The notes under the pieces were generated by a model that was not told the origin of the DNA, did no database searches, and worked only from the letters and a program-made list of their open reading frames with translations. DNA of 64,000 bases from Microvirga terrae (GTDB lineage Bacteria > Pseudomonadota > Alphaproteobacteria > Rhizobiales > Beijerinckiaceae): positions 2,179,001 to 2,243,000 of the forward strand of contig NZ_CP102845.1 in assembly GCF_013307435.2 (NCBI RefSeq), given 5' to 3'. Shown here piece after piece: positions 11,649 to 20,106 of the stretch. The number at the start of each line of letters is the position of its first letter. Position 1 is the first letter of the stretch. A program made the position numbers and the translations under genes.

Positions 11649-12225
11649 CGCGCATCGTCATCATCCAGGGCCACCCCACATCTGGCGGCGAGCATTTCTG
11701 TCATGCGCTGGCGGACGCCTACGCCGAGGGAGCTTTTGCAGGCAGCCACCACGTTCGTTTCATTACCGTTGCCGACCTCGACTTCCCCCTGCTGCGCTCG
11801 AAAGCGGACTGGGACAAGGACCCGCCGCCAGCCGTCATCGTGGAGGCCCAGCGGACGCTGGCATGGGCCGAGCACCTCGTCATCATCTATCCTCTCTGGC
11901 TGGGAGGGATGCCGGCCCTCCTGAAGGGATTCCTGGAGCAGGCTCTGCGCCCCACATTCCTGACGGGCGGTCGGGAAGGGGCGAGCTGGAAGAGTGTGCT
12001 CAAGGGCAGGTCCTCGCGGATCGTGATCACCATGAGCATGCCAGCTTCGCGTATCGCTGGTACTTCGGAGCGCACAGCCTCAAGAGCCTCAAGCGCAGCG
12101 TCCTGTCCCTGGTCGGCATCGGCCCGAACCGGCAGACGCTGATCGGCCTGATCGGGGGCATGGGCGACGCCAAACGGGCGGCATGGCTCGAGGCCATGCG
12201 CCGCCTCGCCAAGAGGGCTCGATAA
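11645..12225 (+). pseudogene. NAD(P)H oxidoreductase (flavodoxin-like fold), frameshifted
   Basis: The frame starting at ATG 11645 reads MTRIVIIQGHPTS and gives a normal KefF/MdaB-like NAD(P)H quinone oxidoreductase up to VITMSMPA near 12044. It then turns into Ser/Arg-rich nonsense. In another frame the family sequence resumes at once (FAYRWYFGAHSLKSLKR...) and runs to a TAA at 12223-12225. One missing base around 12044-12046 (ATGCCAGC before TTCGCG) explains this. The intact product would be about 193 residues, an FMN-dependent two-electron reductase. Either the gene is inactivated or the base is a sequencing error. It is coupled to the preceding ATPase gene. Confidence 0.8.
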
Positions 12226-12277
12226 CGCCTTGCCGACTAGGTAGGGCGCGGGAACGGTCTCAACTTGTCCCGAGGGC

Positions 12278-12291
12278 TTGACCGGGATCAA
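12278..12291. promoter_or_regulatory. FNR/FixK-type box upstream of the beta-CASP gene
   Basis: TTGAC-CGGG-ATCAA matches the consensus at 9 of 10 half-site positions. Its centre is about 78 bp before the proposed TTG start at 12363. Confidence 0.7.
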
Positions 12292-12362
12292 ACGCGGCGG
12301 CTCGACCGCGGTGTACGAAGGTGCGATCCTTCCGCCCGACGGTCAAAGCCCGGGAGAGAACC

Positions 12363-13958
12363 TTGTCGCTTCGTCTCCACTTCCACGGCGCCGCCCGAAC
12401 CGTGACGGGTTCCTGCTTCCTGCTCGAGACGGAAACAGCCCGCATCCTGATAGATTGCGGCATGTTCCAAGGGTCGAAGGAGGAAAGGGAGCTCAACTAC
12501 CAGCACTTCCCGTTCCGCGCCGCAGGGATCGACGCACTCTGCCTCACTCACGCGCACATCGACCACAGCGGCCTCGTGCCGAAGCTCGTGAAGGCCGGCT
12601 TCGATGGTCCGATCTACGCGACTGCCGGAACGGCGGATCTCGCGTCCATCATGCTGCCGGACTCCGGCTACATCCAGGAGATGGAGGTCAATCAGCTCAA
12701 CCGCCGCAACCGCCGCCGAGGTCGGCAGACCGTGTCGCCGATCTACACGGAGGAGGACGCCGTCGCGTGCCTCACACGGTTTCGGCCCGTGGCTTACGGG
12801 CAATGGCAGGAGGTCGCTCCCGGCTTCCGCGCCCGCTACTGGAATGCAGGCCATCTGCTGGGCTCGGCCTCCATCGAGATGGAGGTGATGCATGGTGGGG
12901 ACGGGAAGCCGACCCGCCTTCTGTTCTCCGGCGATATCGGCCCCGATCACAAGCTCCTTCAACCCGATCCCGCCGGTCCCCGCGACCTCGATTACGTGAT
13001 CCTCGAATCCACCTATGGCGATACCGATCGTGCGGGCACCACCATCGAGCGTCGCCGCCGGATGCTGCGTGACGAGGTCCGGGCCGCGATGCATCCGAGC
13101 GGCGCGTTGCTCATTCCATCGTTCGCGGTTGAACGAACGCAGGAACTCCTCGTAGACCTTTTGGAGCTGATGGAAGCGGGTGAACTGCCGGACATTCCGA
13201 TCTTCATCGACTCGCCCCTGGCCTCGAAGGCCAGCGCCATCTTCAAGCGGCATGCCGGGGAACTCAGGAACGGCACCGATCTAGTCCAGGCGCTCGAGTC
13301 CCGATGGGTCCGCTTCACGGAGACTGTCGAGCAGAGCAAGGCCATCGACCGCATCCACAGCTTCCACATCATCATCGCCGCCAGCGGGATGTGCGAGGCA
13401 GGCCGCATCCGGCATCACCTGAAGGCTTGGCTCTGGCGGGACGAGGCCACCGTTCTCTTCGTCGGGTTTCAGGCGCAGGGCACGCTCGGCCGGATCCTTC
13501 AGGATGGTGCCTTGAAGGTCCGGATCCACGGTGAGGAGGTGAAGGTCCGGGCCCGCATGCGGACACTCGATCTCTACTCGGGCCATGCGGACGGGCCGGA
13601 GCTGAAGGCCTGGCTCGCCGAGCGTCTTCCAGTCCGGCGCGGGGTTTTCCTCGTGCATGGAGAAGACCCGCCCCTCAAGGCGCTGCAAGCGTCCCTAGCC
13701 GATCTTGATCACGCGCCCGGCGCGATCATTCCGGAGATCGACGACGTCTATGATCTGGCAGGCGACCAAGCAGTCCGGATCGAGCGCCGTGAGGAGCGTC
13801 TGCCGAGTGCGAGCGCCGGGCACCGCGACTGGCACAACGACTACGCGGAACTGCTTCTCGAGATCAACGATGCCGTGGAGGCGGCGGCTGGCAGAAACGC
13901 GAAAGGGGTCATCATCCGGCGCATCAGGGATGCCCTGAAGGATGGAGCGCGCGGATAG
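12363..13958 (+). CDS. Beta-CASP metallo-beta-lactamase-fold nuclease-like protein
   Basis: This protein of about 531 residues has the metallo-beta-lactamase core with the THAHIDHSG zinc motif (HxHxDH), further ligands in WNAGHLLGSAS and LFSGDIG, the beta-CASP insert (IFIDSPLASKASAIFKRH), and the C-terminal GHAD motif near LYSGHADGPELKAW. This is the CPSF73/RNase J-like group, so the likely substrate is RNA. I chose the TTG start at 12363 (frame LSLRLHFHGAARTVTGS) because GGGAGAG lies just before it and the family match starts there; the in-frame ATG at 12321 lacks a ribosome binding site. A short C-terminal extension follows residue 480. Confidence 0.87.
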   Translation: MSLRLHFHGAARTVTGSCFLLETETARILIDCGMFQGSKEERELNYQHFPFRAAGIDALCLTHAHIDHSGLVPKLVKAGFDGPIYATAGTADLASIMLPDSGYIQEMEVNQLNRRNRRRGRQTVSPIYTEEDAVACLTRFRPVAYGQWQEVAPGFRARYWNAGHLLGSASIEMEVMHGGDGKPTRLLFSGDIGPDHKLLQPDPAGPRDLDYVILESTYGDTDRAGTTIERRRRMLRDEVRAAMHPSGALLIPSFAVERTQELLVDLLELMEAGELPDIPIFIDSPLASKASAIFKRHAGELRNGTDLVQALESRWVRFTETVEQSKAIDRIHSFHIIIAASGMCEAGRIRHHLKAWLWRDEATVLFVGFQAQGTLGRILQDGALKVRIHGEEVKVRARMRTLDLYSGHADGPELKAWLAERLPVRRGVFLVHGEDPPLKALQASLADLDHAPGAIIPEIDDVYDLAGDQAVRIERREERLPSASAGHRDWHNDYAELLLEINDAVEAAAGRNAKGVIIRRIRDALKDGARG

Positions 13959-13995
13959 CCTCGCATCGGCTTTCCGATCCACGTTTGGTTCCGTG

Positions 13996-14009
13996 TTGAT
14001 CAGGATCAA
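13996..14009. promoter_or_regulatory. Perfect FNR/FixK-type box upstream of the cytochrome unit
   Basis: TTGAT-CAGG-ATCAA is a perfect consensus palindrome followed by GGCGG. Its centre is about 87 bp before the ATG at 14090. Confidence 0.8.
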
Positions 14010-14089
14010 GGCGGCGAGGCGAGTTGGATCCTACGCTTTGCCACAATGGTATGGCCTGCTTGAGCCGTGGCCATGCCCGGGAGGGACTG

Positions 14090-14494
14090 ATGCTCCATCA
14101 CATCACGCTGCACCTCGCCCGCAGCAAGCAGTTCCCCGAAGGAAGTTCCCGTCACGGCTATGAGATCACCGCGCCGCTCGATGCAGAGGGGCGCCTCGAT
14201 CAGAAAGAATGGGGAGCGAGACGGAATCACTGCCGGGTCAGGCGCTTCTGGGCCGACGAGGGTGACCGCCAGGGTGTTCTGGTCCATCGACCAGGCGGAG
14301 CCGGCGGAGCGACCTGGATGATCGACTACAACCAGGGTCAGCTTGGCGACGAAGAAGCGGGCTATCACCTGCATCAGCATCGTTTCATTGAGGGCGAATA
14401 CGTCACCATCGAGGACGATGACGACAAGCCTTACACGTTCCAGGTCGTCTCGGTGACGCCAGCGCAACCCGGCATGGCAGGGGGGCATCGATGA
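14090..14494 (+). CDS. Conserved hypothetical protein in the low-oxygen block
   Basis: This 134-residue protein starts at ATG 14090 behind GGGAGGGACTG. It opens MLHHITLHLARSKQFPEGSS and has an acidic stretch (EGEYVTIEDDDDKPYTF) near the end. I see no signal peptide, membrane segment or known catalytic motif and I do not recognise the family, though the HGYEITAPLDAEGRLDQKEW pattern is very regular and clearly coding. It overlaps the cytochrome gene by four bases (ATGA), so the two are coupled, and both follow a perfect FNR/FixK-type box. A role in low-oxygen respiration or redox sensing is a guess from position. Confidence 0.75.
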   Translation: MLHHITLHLARSKQFPEGSSRHGYEITAPLDAEGRLDQKEWGARRNHCRVRRFWADEGDRQGVLVHRPGGAGGATWMIDYNQGQLGDEEAGYHLHQHRFIEGEYVTIEDDDDKPYTFQVVSVTPAQPGMAGGHR

Positions 14495-14811
14495 TGCGGC
14501 GGCTGGCTGTCCTCTCCCTTGTTCTCGCTAGCGCCTCGTCGGCTGCCATGGCCCAGTCCGGACGGGTGCAGCGTGGGTTCACGTTCGCACAGACGAACTG
14601 CTCTCAATGCCATGCCATCGGGCGTTTCGGCGAAAGCCCCATTCCGGAGGCGCCACCCTTCCGGACCCTGCACACGCGCTATCCCGTTGAGGACCTCGCT
14701 GAGGCCTTTGCGGAAGGCATCACGACGGGCCACCCGTCCATGCCCCAGTTCCAGCTCGACCCGGCTCAGATCAACGATCTGCTCGCCTACCTGCAATCCA
14801 TTCAGGGCTAG
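14491..14811 (+). CDS. Small periplasmic c-type cytochrome
   Basis: This 106-residue protein has a signal peptide (MMRRLAVLSLVLASASSAAMAQ) and one heme attachment site CSQCH. The distal Met ligand is probably in TTGHPSMPQFQL, followed by the final class I cytochrome helix (DLLAYLQSIQG). Monoheme cytochromes of this size shuttle electrons in the periplasm. It is translationally coupled to the preceding gene and belongs to the same FNR/FixK-type unit, which suits microaerobic electron transfer. Confidence 0.92.
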   Translation: MMRRLAVLSLVLASASSAAMAQSGRVQRGFTFAQTNCSQCHAIGRFGESPIPEAPPFRTLHTRYPVEDLAEAFAEGITTGHPSMPQFQLDPAQINDLLAYLQSIQG

Positions 14812-14855
14812 AGCCCATCGGCAGGTCATAATCTTCGAGTTGCGTGCGCTTGCAT

Positions 14856-15698
14856 TCAGTAGGAGAGGAACAGGGGCACAGGCGCGTTTTTGAGCAGCGA
14901 TTGTGTCGTACCGCCGAGCACCATCTCGCGCAGGCGTGAATGGACATAGGCACCCATCACGATCATGTCGGCACGCCTCAGGTGGGCATGGTTGCTTAGG
15001 GTTTCGGCCACGTCTGCCTTCATCGCAGGCAGCGCGAGGACGTTCACCGTGACGCCATGACGAGTGAGGTGGGGTGCAATCTCAGCACCAGGCACCGTGT
15101 GCTCCAGGTCCTTCTCGCCCGTGACGCTGACCAGTTCGACCTGAGTGGCAGCCCGCAGGAACGGCAATGCATCGTTCAGGGCACGTGCCGCCTTGGCACT
15201 GCCATCCCATGCCACGACGATCCTGCCTCCCGTGAAGGCCTCGCGACCCTGTGGCACGACGATGAGAGGTCGGCCGCTGTCCATCAGTACGGCCTCGATC
15301 AGCCCACGATCAACGGCCAGGGCAATCGGTTCTGCGTCAAGGATCGACAGATCATGAGCGCGGGCAAGGGAGGTAAAGCTCTTGATGAGGGCCGGATAGG
15401 AGAGCTGCGGCGCCTGTGTGGTGCAGGCAACGCCCGATGCGGCCGCGGCCCGTTGGGACGAGTCGGCGACCGCGCGCGCAAGCGCATCCAGCCGACGGTT
15501 CTCGGCGGCCACCAGTCCTTCAGCGAAGGAGCTGATGAAGGCATGGGTCAGGGTGAGCTTCAGGGAGGCAGCCTCGACAGTGACATGGGCGTCCGCCCGC
15601 CGGGCGAGCGAAAGCCCGTAGGGCAACGCGGACGACCGTTCCTCGGCTTCGCCTTCTTCCGTGATCCCGATCAGGACGCTGCGAATGTTCTCGATCAT
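14856..15698 (-). CDS. Universal stress protein with tandem UspA domains
   Basis: This protein of about 280 residues starts at ATG 15698 (MIENIRSVLIGITEEGEAEE) behind AGAGGGAGAAAATC. An in-frame ATG lies at 15746 but has no ribosome binding site. Two UspA domains are visible. The second carries the nucleotide-binding signature as GAYVHSRLREMVLGGTT, in which the second Gly of G-2x-G is replaced by His, so ATP binding may be altered. It is the last gene of a minus-strand unit with the alcohol dehydrogenase and the small protein upstream. Confidence 0.88.
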   Translation of the reverse strand: MIENIRSVLIGITEEGEAEERSSALPYGLSLARRADAHVTVEAASLKLTLTHAFISSFAEGLVAAENRRLDALARAVADSSQRAAAASGVACTTQAPQLSYPALIKSFTSLARAHDLSILDAEPIALAVDRGLIEAVLMDSGRPLIVVPQGREAFTGGRIVVAWDGSAKAARALNDALPFLRAATQVELVSVTGEKDLEHTVPGAEIAPHLTRHGVTVNVLALPAMKADVAETLSNHAHLRRADMIVMGAYVHSRLREMVLGGTTQSLLKNAPVPLFLSY

Positions 15699-15758
15699 GA
15701 TTTTCTCCCTCTGAACCTGTGATTCGATTTCCGGACGCAATGACATCTGCTTCCTTCA

Positions 15759-16742
15759 TCAGGGGACCAGGACCGCGGCCCCTTGGAGCCGTCCCGACCG
15801 GAGGTCATCCAAGGCCTCGTTGGCGGCCTCCAGTGGGTAGCGCACCGTCTGGGTCCTGATCCGGGCCCTGGGAACGATCGCCAGAAAATCCGCGGCGTCC
15901 CGTCGGGTCAGGTTGGCGACGGAGACAACCTGCCGCTCCTCCCAGAGAAGCCGATAAGGGAAGCTCGGGATGTCGCTCATGTGGATGCCGCCGCAGACCA
16001 CGCGGCCGCCCTTGCGCACGGCCTTGAGCGCTAGGGGTACGAGATCGCCCACGGGCGCGAAGATGATCGCTGCATCGAGACTTTCGGGCGGCGCCTCGTT
16101 GGAGCCATCGGCCCAGACCGCTCCGAGCGAGCGCGCGAACTCCTGGGCGGCGAGATCGCCCGAACGCGTGAACGCAAAGACGTGCCGTTCCTGCCAGGTG
16201 CAGACCTGCGTGATGATGTGAGCCGCCGCACCGAAGCCGTAGATGCCGATCCGCTCGCCGGGACCGGCAGCCACCAGCGAGCGCCAGCCGATCAGGCCGG
16301 CACAGAGGAGCGGAGACAGTGCAATGGGATCGCCGTCCTCCGGCAGTCCGAAGGCATACTCTGCGTCAGCGATGACGTGGGAGGCGAAGCCGCCGTCGCG
16401 GGTGTAGCCCGTGAACAGCGGCTCGTCGCACAGGTTCTCATGGCCTGAGGCGCAGTAGGGACAGTGACCGCAGGTATGGCCGAGCCACGGAATGCCCACA
16501 CGGTCCCCCGGCTTATGACTCCGGACCCCGGATCCGAGTGCCTCCACCCGTCCCACGATCTCGTGGCCGGGAATGACGGGTAGCCTGGGGTGCGGCAGGT
16601 CGCCGTCGACCACATGGAGATCGGTCCGGCACACTGCGCAGGCTTCCACAATGACACGGATCTCGCCTGGTCCGGGGGGCGGAACCGGGCGCTCCTCCAT
16701 CACGAGATCTGTGCGCACCTTGCGGAGAACCATGGCCCTCAT
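15759..16742 (-). CDS. Zinc-dependent alcohol dehydrogenase (AdhA-like)
   Basis: This 327-residue medium-chain dehydrogenase keeps both zinc sites: catalytic (CAVCRTDLHVVDGDLP, PGHEIVGRVEALG) and structural (CGHCPYCASGHENLC). The cofactor fold is near residues 165-190 (GERIGIYGFGAAAH). The sequence is typical of the zinc-binding alcohol dehydrogenase family that converts primary alcohols and aldehydes with NAD(P). The start at 16742 follows GAGGCGATGCC. It sits 9 bp after the small upstream gene and 60 bp before the UspA gene in the same unit. Confidence 0.9.
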   Translation of the reverse strand: MRAMVLRKVRTDLVMEERPVPPPGPGEIRVIVEACAVCRTDLHVVDGDLPHPRLPVIPGHEIVGRVEALGSGVRSHKPGDRVGIPWLGHTCGHCPYCASGHENLCDEPLFTGYTRDGGFASHVIADAEYAFGLPEDGDPIALSPLLCAGLIGWRSLVAAGPGERIGIYGFGAAAHIITQVCTWQERHVFAFTRSGDLAAQEFARSLGAVWADGSNEAPPESLDAAIIFAPVGDLVPLALKAVRKGGRVVCGGIHMSDIPSFPYRLLWEERQVVSVANLTRRDAADFLAIVPRARIRTQTVRYPLEAANEALDDLRSGRLQGAAVLVP

Positions 16743-16751
16743 GGCATCGCC

Positions 16752-17033
16752 TCAATGGAATGCGGCTTCCATCCGCGCCCTGAGGGCCTCGATTTCGCGA
16801 AGGTAAGGGGCGCGCAGCCTGCAATGGGACTGCCAGAGATTAGCGATCAGTTGCTCCTTGCGGGCCTCGGCCATCGGCCTGCTCTCGATCACCAGCAGGT
16901 TGCTTCCGTGGGCGACGTCCAAATCAGCCAGGATCGCGAGCAGCGACTGAAGCCTCGGGAGGATGTCCGGTGCATAGACCCGGTCAGCCTTCGACCCATT
17001 CCCGGCCTGCAAACGCTCATCATTGATGGTCAT
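16752..17033 (-). CDS. Small conserved protein, first gene of the adh-uspA unit
   Basis: This 93-residue protein starts at ATG 17033 (MTINDERLQAGNGSKADRV) behind GGCGGAGGGCTCC. A longer reading frame back to 17198 runs through the promoter region and is not supported. The protein is helical and charged (ALRARMEAAFH at the end) with no signal peptide or metal motif. I do not recognise a family. It heads a three-gene unit with the alcohol dehydrogenase and UspA, downstream of the FNR/FixK-type box at 17198. Confidence 0.7.
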   Translation of the reverse strand: MTINDERLQAGNGSKADRVYAPDILPRLQSLLAILADLDVAHGSNLLVIESRPMAEARKEQLIANLWQSHCRLRAPYLREIEALRARMEAAFH

Positions 17034-17197
17034 GGAGCCCTCCGCCGTTGGTACGGCTCGTGAAAAGCTCGCTCGTCCCTGATCATACCCGAAGATCAAG
17101 CAGGTTGCCGCAGGAATCATCCGGCAGCCTGGTGGTGGACCAAGGGATCTTTCCCATCGAACCTGGGCAAAGCATGGCGCCTTCTCCGGCCGCGGCA

Positions 17198-17211
17198 TTG
17201 ATCCAGATCAA
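17198..17211. promoter_or_regulatory. Perfect FNR/FixK-type box upstream of the minus-strand stress unit
   Basis: TTGAT-CCAG-ATCAA is a perfect palindrome with the same GGCGG flank as the box at 13996. It is about 171 bp upstream of the start at 17033, farther than the other sites, implying a leader of about 130 nt. No plus-strand gene follows it. Confidence 0.7.
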
Positions 17212-17270
17212 GGCGGATCTCGAGGGCAGCACCACCACGTGGCGAGCCCTTCCGATCTTCCACTTCGTGC

Positions 17271-17573
17271 TCAGGCTGATGCGGCCGCATTGTCGATCAC
17301 GAGAGGCGTGTCGAAGTACTCGATCTGCGGAGACGCACCGAAACGCTCGGCAATCCGCTGCCGCCAGGCGTCGGAATACATCCTTTCTACGGCCTCGAGG
17401 CTCTCCCACAGGTACACGCCGCCTCCCGTCCGCTCCGCGCCGAGCAAGTAGTATTTCCGGATCAGCCCTGCCGCTCCCCGGAACTGGGGTGCGAAGTGCT
17501 CATAGGCGGCCTTCACCTCGTCGGATGAGAGACCTTCGGGCAGGGGAAAGCGCACAATGGCCGTGATCATCAT
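17271..17573 (-). CDS. YdhR-like monooxygenase-family small protein
   Basis: This protein of about 100 residues starts at the ATG pair 17573/17570 (MMITAIVRFPLPEGLSSDEVKAAYEHFAP). It has the dimeric alpha+beta barrel pattern of the YdhR/ABM group: strand (AIVRFPLPEG), helix, strand (LIRKYYLLGAERTGGGVYLWESLEAVERMYSDAWRQRI). YdhR-like proteins are putative monooxygenases of aromatic or quinone substrates; the reaction is unproven. The longer upstream frame to 17738 contains part of a dispersed repeat and is unlikely to be translated. Confidence 0.75.
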   Translation of the reverse strand: MMITAIVRFPLPEGLSSDEVKAAYEHFAPQFRGAAGLIRKYYLLGAERTGGGVYLWESLEAVERMYSDAWRQRIAERFGASPQIEYFDTPLVIDNAAASA

Positions 17574-17671
17574 CAGCTCTGAACCGCTGGCAGACAGCAT
17601 CGCTAGCAATCGGGCAGTACTATCGCCGAGTTCTCTCCTGCTCGAAGTGTGGCAACACACCGAAATGTCGC

Positions 17672-17736
17672 TTGTTGGCACCGGGCTGACCTTAGCCATA
17701 ATTCCGCATTGGAGGCGTGAGCTGACCTTCACAGGC
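17672..17736 (+). repeat. Dispersed intergenic repeat, copy 2
   Basis: Begins TTGTTGGCACCGGGCTGACC, followed by TTAGCCATAATTCCGCATTGG. It aligns with copy 1 (3096) for about 65 bases and shares GAGCTGACCTTCA-type sequence at its end. Confidence 0.6.
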
Positions 17737-17868
17737 AAGAACTCAATGGCTCAGTTTGACCCATTGCGGAAATTGCTGCGTATCGGGCTACAACAAGGGC
17801 GCCAGCTCCCATCGGCGCATACCTTATCGGGATGGTTCCGCAACAAATCCTATGATCCCAGACCGCGC

Positions 17869-19131
17869 TCAGCCCGCCGTCATCATTATCCCGGGCCGGG
17901 CCTCGTGCAGGATGAAGCCCTCGACTGGATCGAAGTCACCCGACCACGGTGCCAGTTCCAGAACCCGGCTCGTGTCGGCGTAGCCCGCCTCCCAGCGGCG
18001 GCGGATGCCCCGCGGGCTGAAGTCGATGTCCTTAGTGTGGTCATCCCCCTCGAAAGGCGGCGCCAGCAACCGGACCACATGCATGCGGGTCAGGCAGCCG
18101 TAAGCCGCCAGCTCCCGCACCGCCTCGGTCTTCCGCTCCTTCTCCGGCAGCCGCCGCACGAGCTCAGCGATCACGTGGCGCAACCGATGGATCTGCTTCT
18201 GCCGTGTGATGTGGCTGACCGCGCGGCTGGAATACTGGATGTCCTTCTGCCGGCTCATCACCTGCCAGATGGTATCCGGTTCGGATCCCTGCGGATTCCA
18301 GATGTGGACCGCGAAGATGACCGAGTTTTTCCGTGGATTGTCGTCGAACACGGCCTCGACCGGCGTGTTCGACAGGATGCCGCCGTCCCAGTAGAGATCG
18401 CCGTCGATCCTCACGGCCGGGAAGGCAGGCGGCAGAGCGCCGGAGGCCATGACGTGCCGGACATCGAGATCCATGTCGCGACTATCGAAGTAGCGCATCT
18501 CGCTGGTGCGCACGTTGGCGGCTCCCACCGTGAGACGCGTCTGCCTGCCGTTGATCCGGTCGAAGTCGACGAGATCGGACAGGGTGCGGGCCAGAGGCGA
18601 GGTATCGTAGTAGCCGGCAGAGTCCGATCCCAAGGGTATCTGGAGGCCAAGGAAAGCCGGCAGGTTCGGCCGGAAGAAGGCCGGAATGCCCTGAGCGATG
18701 GTCGTCAGGTTCGTGGCCAACGGTCCCACGAGAGGCCACGCGCCCAGGAGCTCCATCCAAGGGCTGTGCTGCATGCGGCTCCAGAACTCCTGAAGCCGCT
18801 CCATGCGATCCTCCGGCGCGTTGCCGGCGATCAGGCTGGCGTTGATCGCGCCGATCGAAGTGCCGATCACCCAGTCGGGCTCAACCCCGGCCTCATGCAG
18901 GGCCTGATAGGCGCCAACCTGATAGGCGCCGAGCGCGCCGCCACCCTGGAGAACGAGAACGATCTGTCCGAGCTCCTTCGGGATGCGGCGGAGGCGGGCC
19001 GGTATGACGTCCGGGAGCCGTTGTTCGGTGATCGTTTCAGGCGGGGTTCCAGTCCGCTCGAGTTCGCCGATCACCGCTGCGTCGGAGCCCTTGTTGTTCC
19101 TCTGGGTGTCGGGTGTGACCTGTTTGAGCAT
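17869..19131 (-). CDS. Patatin-like phospholipase with DUF3734 C-terminus
   Basis: This protein of about 420 residues starts at ATG 19131 (MLKQVTPDTQ) behind GAGGAGGACGCC. The patatin domain has the oxyanion-hole glycines (VLQGGGALGAYQVGAYQ), the nucleophile GTSIGA (GxSxG) and the DGG of the Ser-Asp dyad (YWDGGILSNTP). The last third matches the DUF3734 extension. These proteins are lipid acyl hydrolases, and this subtype is often found beside 3-hydroxybutyrate dehydrogenase genes in alphaproteobacteria, as here (10 bp downstream of it). That suggests a link to polyhydroxybutyrate or membrane-lipid turnover. Confidence 0.9.
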   Translation of the reverse strand: MLKQVTPDTQRNNKGSDAAVIGELERTGTPPETITEQRLPDVIPARLRRIPKELGQIVLVLQGGGALGAYQVGAYQALHEAGVEPDWVIGTSIGAINASLIAGNAPEDRMERLQEFWSRMQHSPWMELLGAWPLVGPLATNLTTIAQGIPAFFRPNLPAFLGLQIPLGSDSAGYYDTSPLARTLSDLVDFDRINGRQTRLTVGAANVRTSEMRYFDSRDMDLDVRHVMASGALPPAFPAVRIDGDLYWDGGILSNTPVEAVFDDNPRKNSVIFAVHIWNPQGSEPDTIWQVMSRQKDIQYSSRAVSHITRQKQIHRLRHVIAELVRRLPEKERKTEAVRELAAYGCLTRMHVVRLLAPPFEGDDHTKDIDFSPRGIRRRWEAGYADTSRVLELAPWSGDFDPVEGFILHEARPGIMMTAG

Positions 19132-19141
19132 GGCGTCCTCC

Positions 19142-19966
19142 TCAGTGAGCCGTCCAGCCGCCGTCGACCGGCAGGGCGGAGCCCGTAATCGAGGCCGCGG
19201 CATCGCTGGCCAGGAACGCTGCGAAAGCCCCGATCTCCTCCACGGTGGCGAAGCGCTTGTTCGGCTGCTGTGCCAGCAGCACGTCCCGGATCACCTGCTC
19301 GCGCGGGATGCCGTGGGACTTGGCCTGTCCTTCGATCTGGGCCTCGACCAGCGGGGTGAAGACATAACCCGGGCAGATGGCGTTGCAGGTGATGTTTTCC
19401 TCAGCCGTCTCGAGAGCGACCACCTTGGTTAGGCCCACGATCCCGTGCTTCGCCGCCACGTAGGCGGCCTTGAACGGGGAGGCGACGAGTGCATGCGCCG
19501 AGGCTATGTTGATGATGCGTCCCCGGCCCTGGCGCCGCATGGCCGGAACGGCGAGGCGGATGGTGTGAAAGGCGGAGGACAGGTTGATCGCCAGGACCGC
19601 GTCCCATTTCTCGACCGGGAACTGGTCGATCGGACTGACGTGCTGGATGCCGGCATTGTTGACCAGGATATCGAGGCGGCCGAAGGCCTCCAGGGCAAGG
19701 CTCACCATGCCGGCGATCTCGTCCGGCTTGGTCATGTCGGCTGCCGAATAGATCGCCTTGCCGCCCGTCTCGCGCTGGAGGAACTCGAGGGTGTCGTTGA
19801 CCTCCTCCGGCTTGCCGAAGCCGTTGATCACAACAGAGGCTCCGGCCGAGGCGAAGGCGCGGGCGATCCCGAGTCCGATGCCGCTGGTGGAACCGGTGAC
19901 GAGGGCGACCTTGCCGTCCAGAGATTTTGCGGAACCGGTCGCGGGCTGGGTGAAGGCGACGTTCAT
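19142..19966 (-). CDS. 3-hydroxybutyrate dehydrogenase-like short-chain dehydrogenase
   Basis: This 274-residue SDR has the cofactor motif TGSTSGIG near residue 25, NNAG near 106, and the catalytic Ser...YxxxK (IASAHALVASPFKAAYVAAKHG). The pattern, including the QHVSPIDQFPVEKWD segment and the C-terminal GSALPVDGGWTAH, matches bacterial D-3-hydroxybutyrate dehydrogenases, which interconvert 3-hydroxybutyrate and acetoacetate with NAD. It has a longer N-terminus than the usual 260 residues. It leads an operon with the patatin gene, and the shared 42-bp LysR-type element lies upstream at 20048-20089. Confidence 0.88.
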   Translation of the reverse strand: MNVAFTQPATGSAKSLDGKVALVTGSTSGIGLGIARAFASAGASVVINGFGKPEEVNDTLEFLQRETGGKAIYSAADMTKPDEIAGMVSLALEAFGRLDILVNNAGIQHVSPIDQFPVEKWDAVLAINLSSAFHTIRLAVPAMRRQGRGRIINIASAHALVASPFKAAYVAAKHGIVGLTKVVALETAEENITCNAICPGYVFTPLVEAQIEGQAKSHGIPREQVIRDVLLAQQPNKRFATVEEIGAFAAFLASDAAASITGSALPVDGGWTAH

Positions 19967-20047
19967 GGTAATCCTCCTGATGGTGGTGCGCTGTTGGGGC
20001 GGAGCGTCATCCGACCCGTTCGACGATGGCAGGGGGAGGATCGGACC

Positions 20048-20089
20048 TGAAATGCCGCCTCGCTCCCGTATTGATAGAGGCCCGCTATC
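20048..20089 (-). promoter_or_regulatory. Bipartite LysR-type element, copy A (3-hydroxybutyrate dehydrogenase promoter)
   Basis: Read towards the gene: dyad GATAG-N7-CTATC (20089-20073), 15-bp gap, then CGGCATTTCA (20057-20048). The gene-proximal edge is 82 bp before the start codon at 19966. Confidence 0.8.
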
Positions 20090-20106
20090 GAGCCGCCCGG
20101 CTACGC

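Noticed and set aside
17557..19188. 543-residue plus-strand ORF
   Set aside because: Antisense to the patatin gene, with His/Arg/Asp-rich low-complexity sequence.
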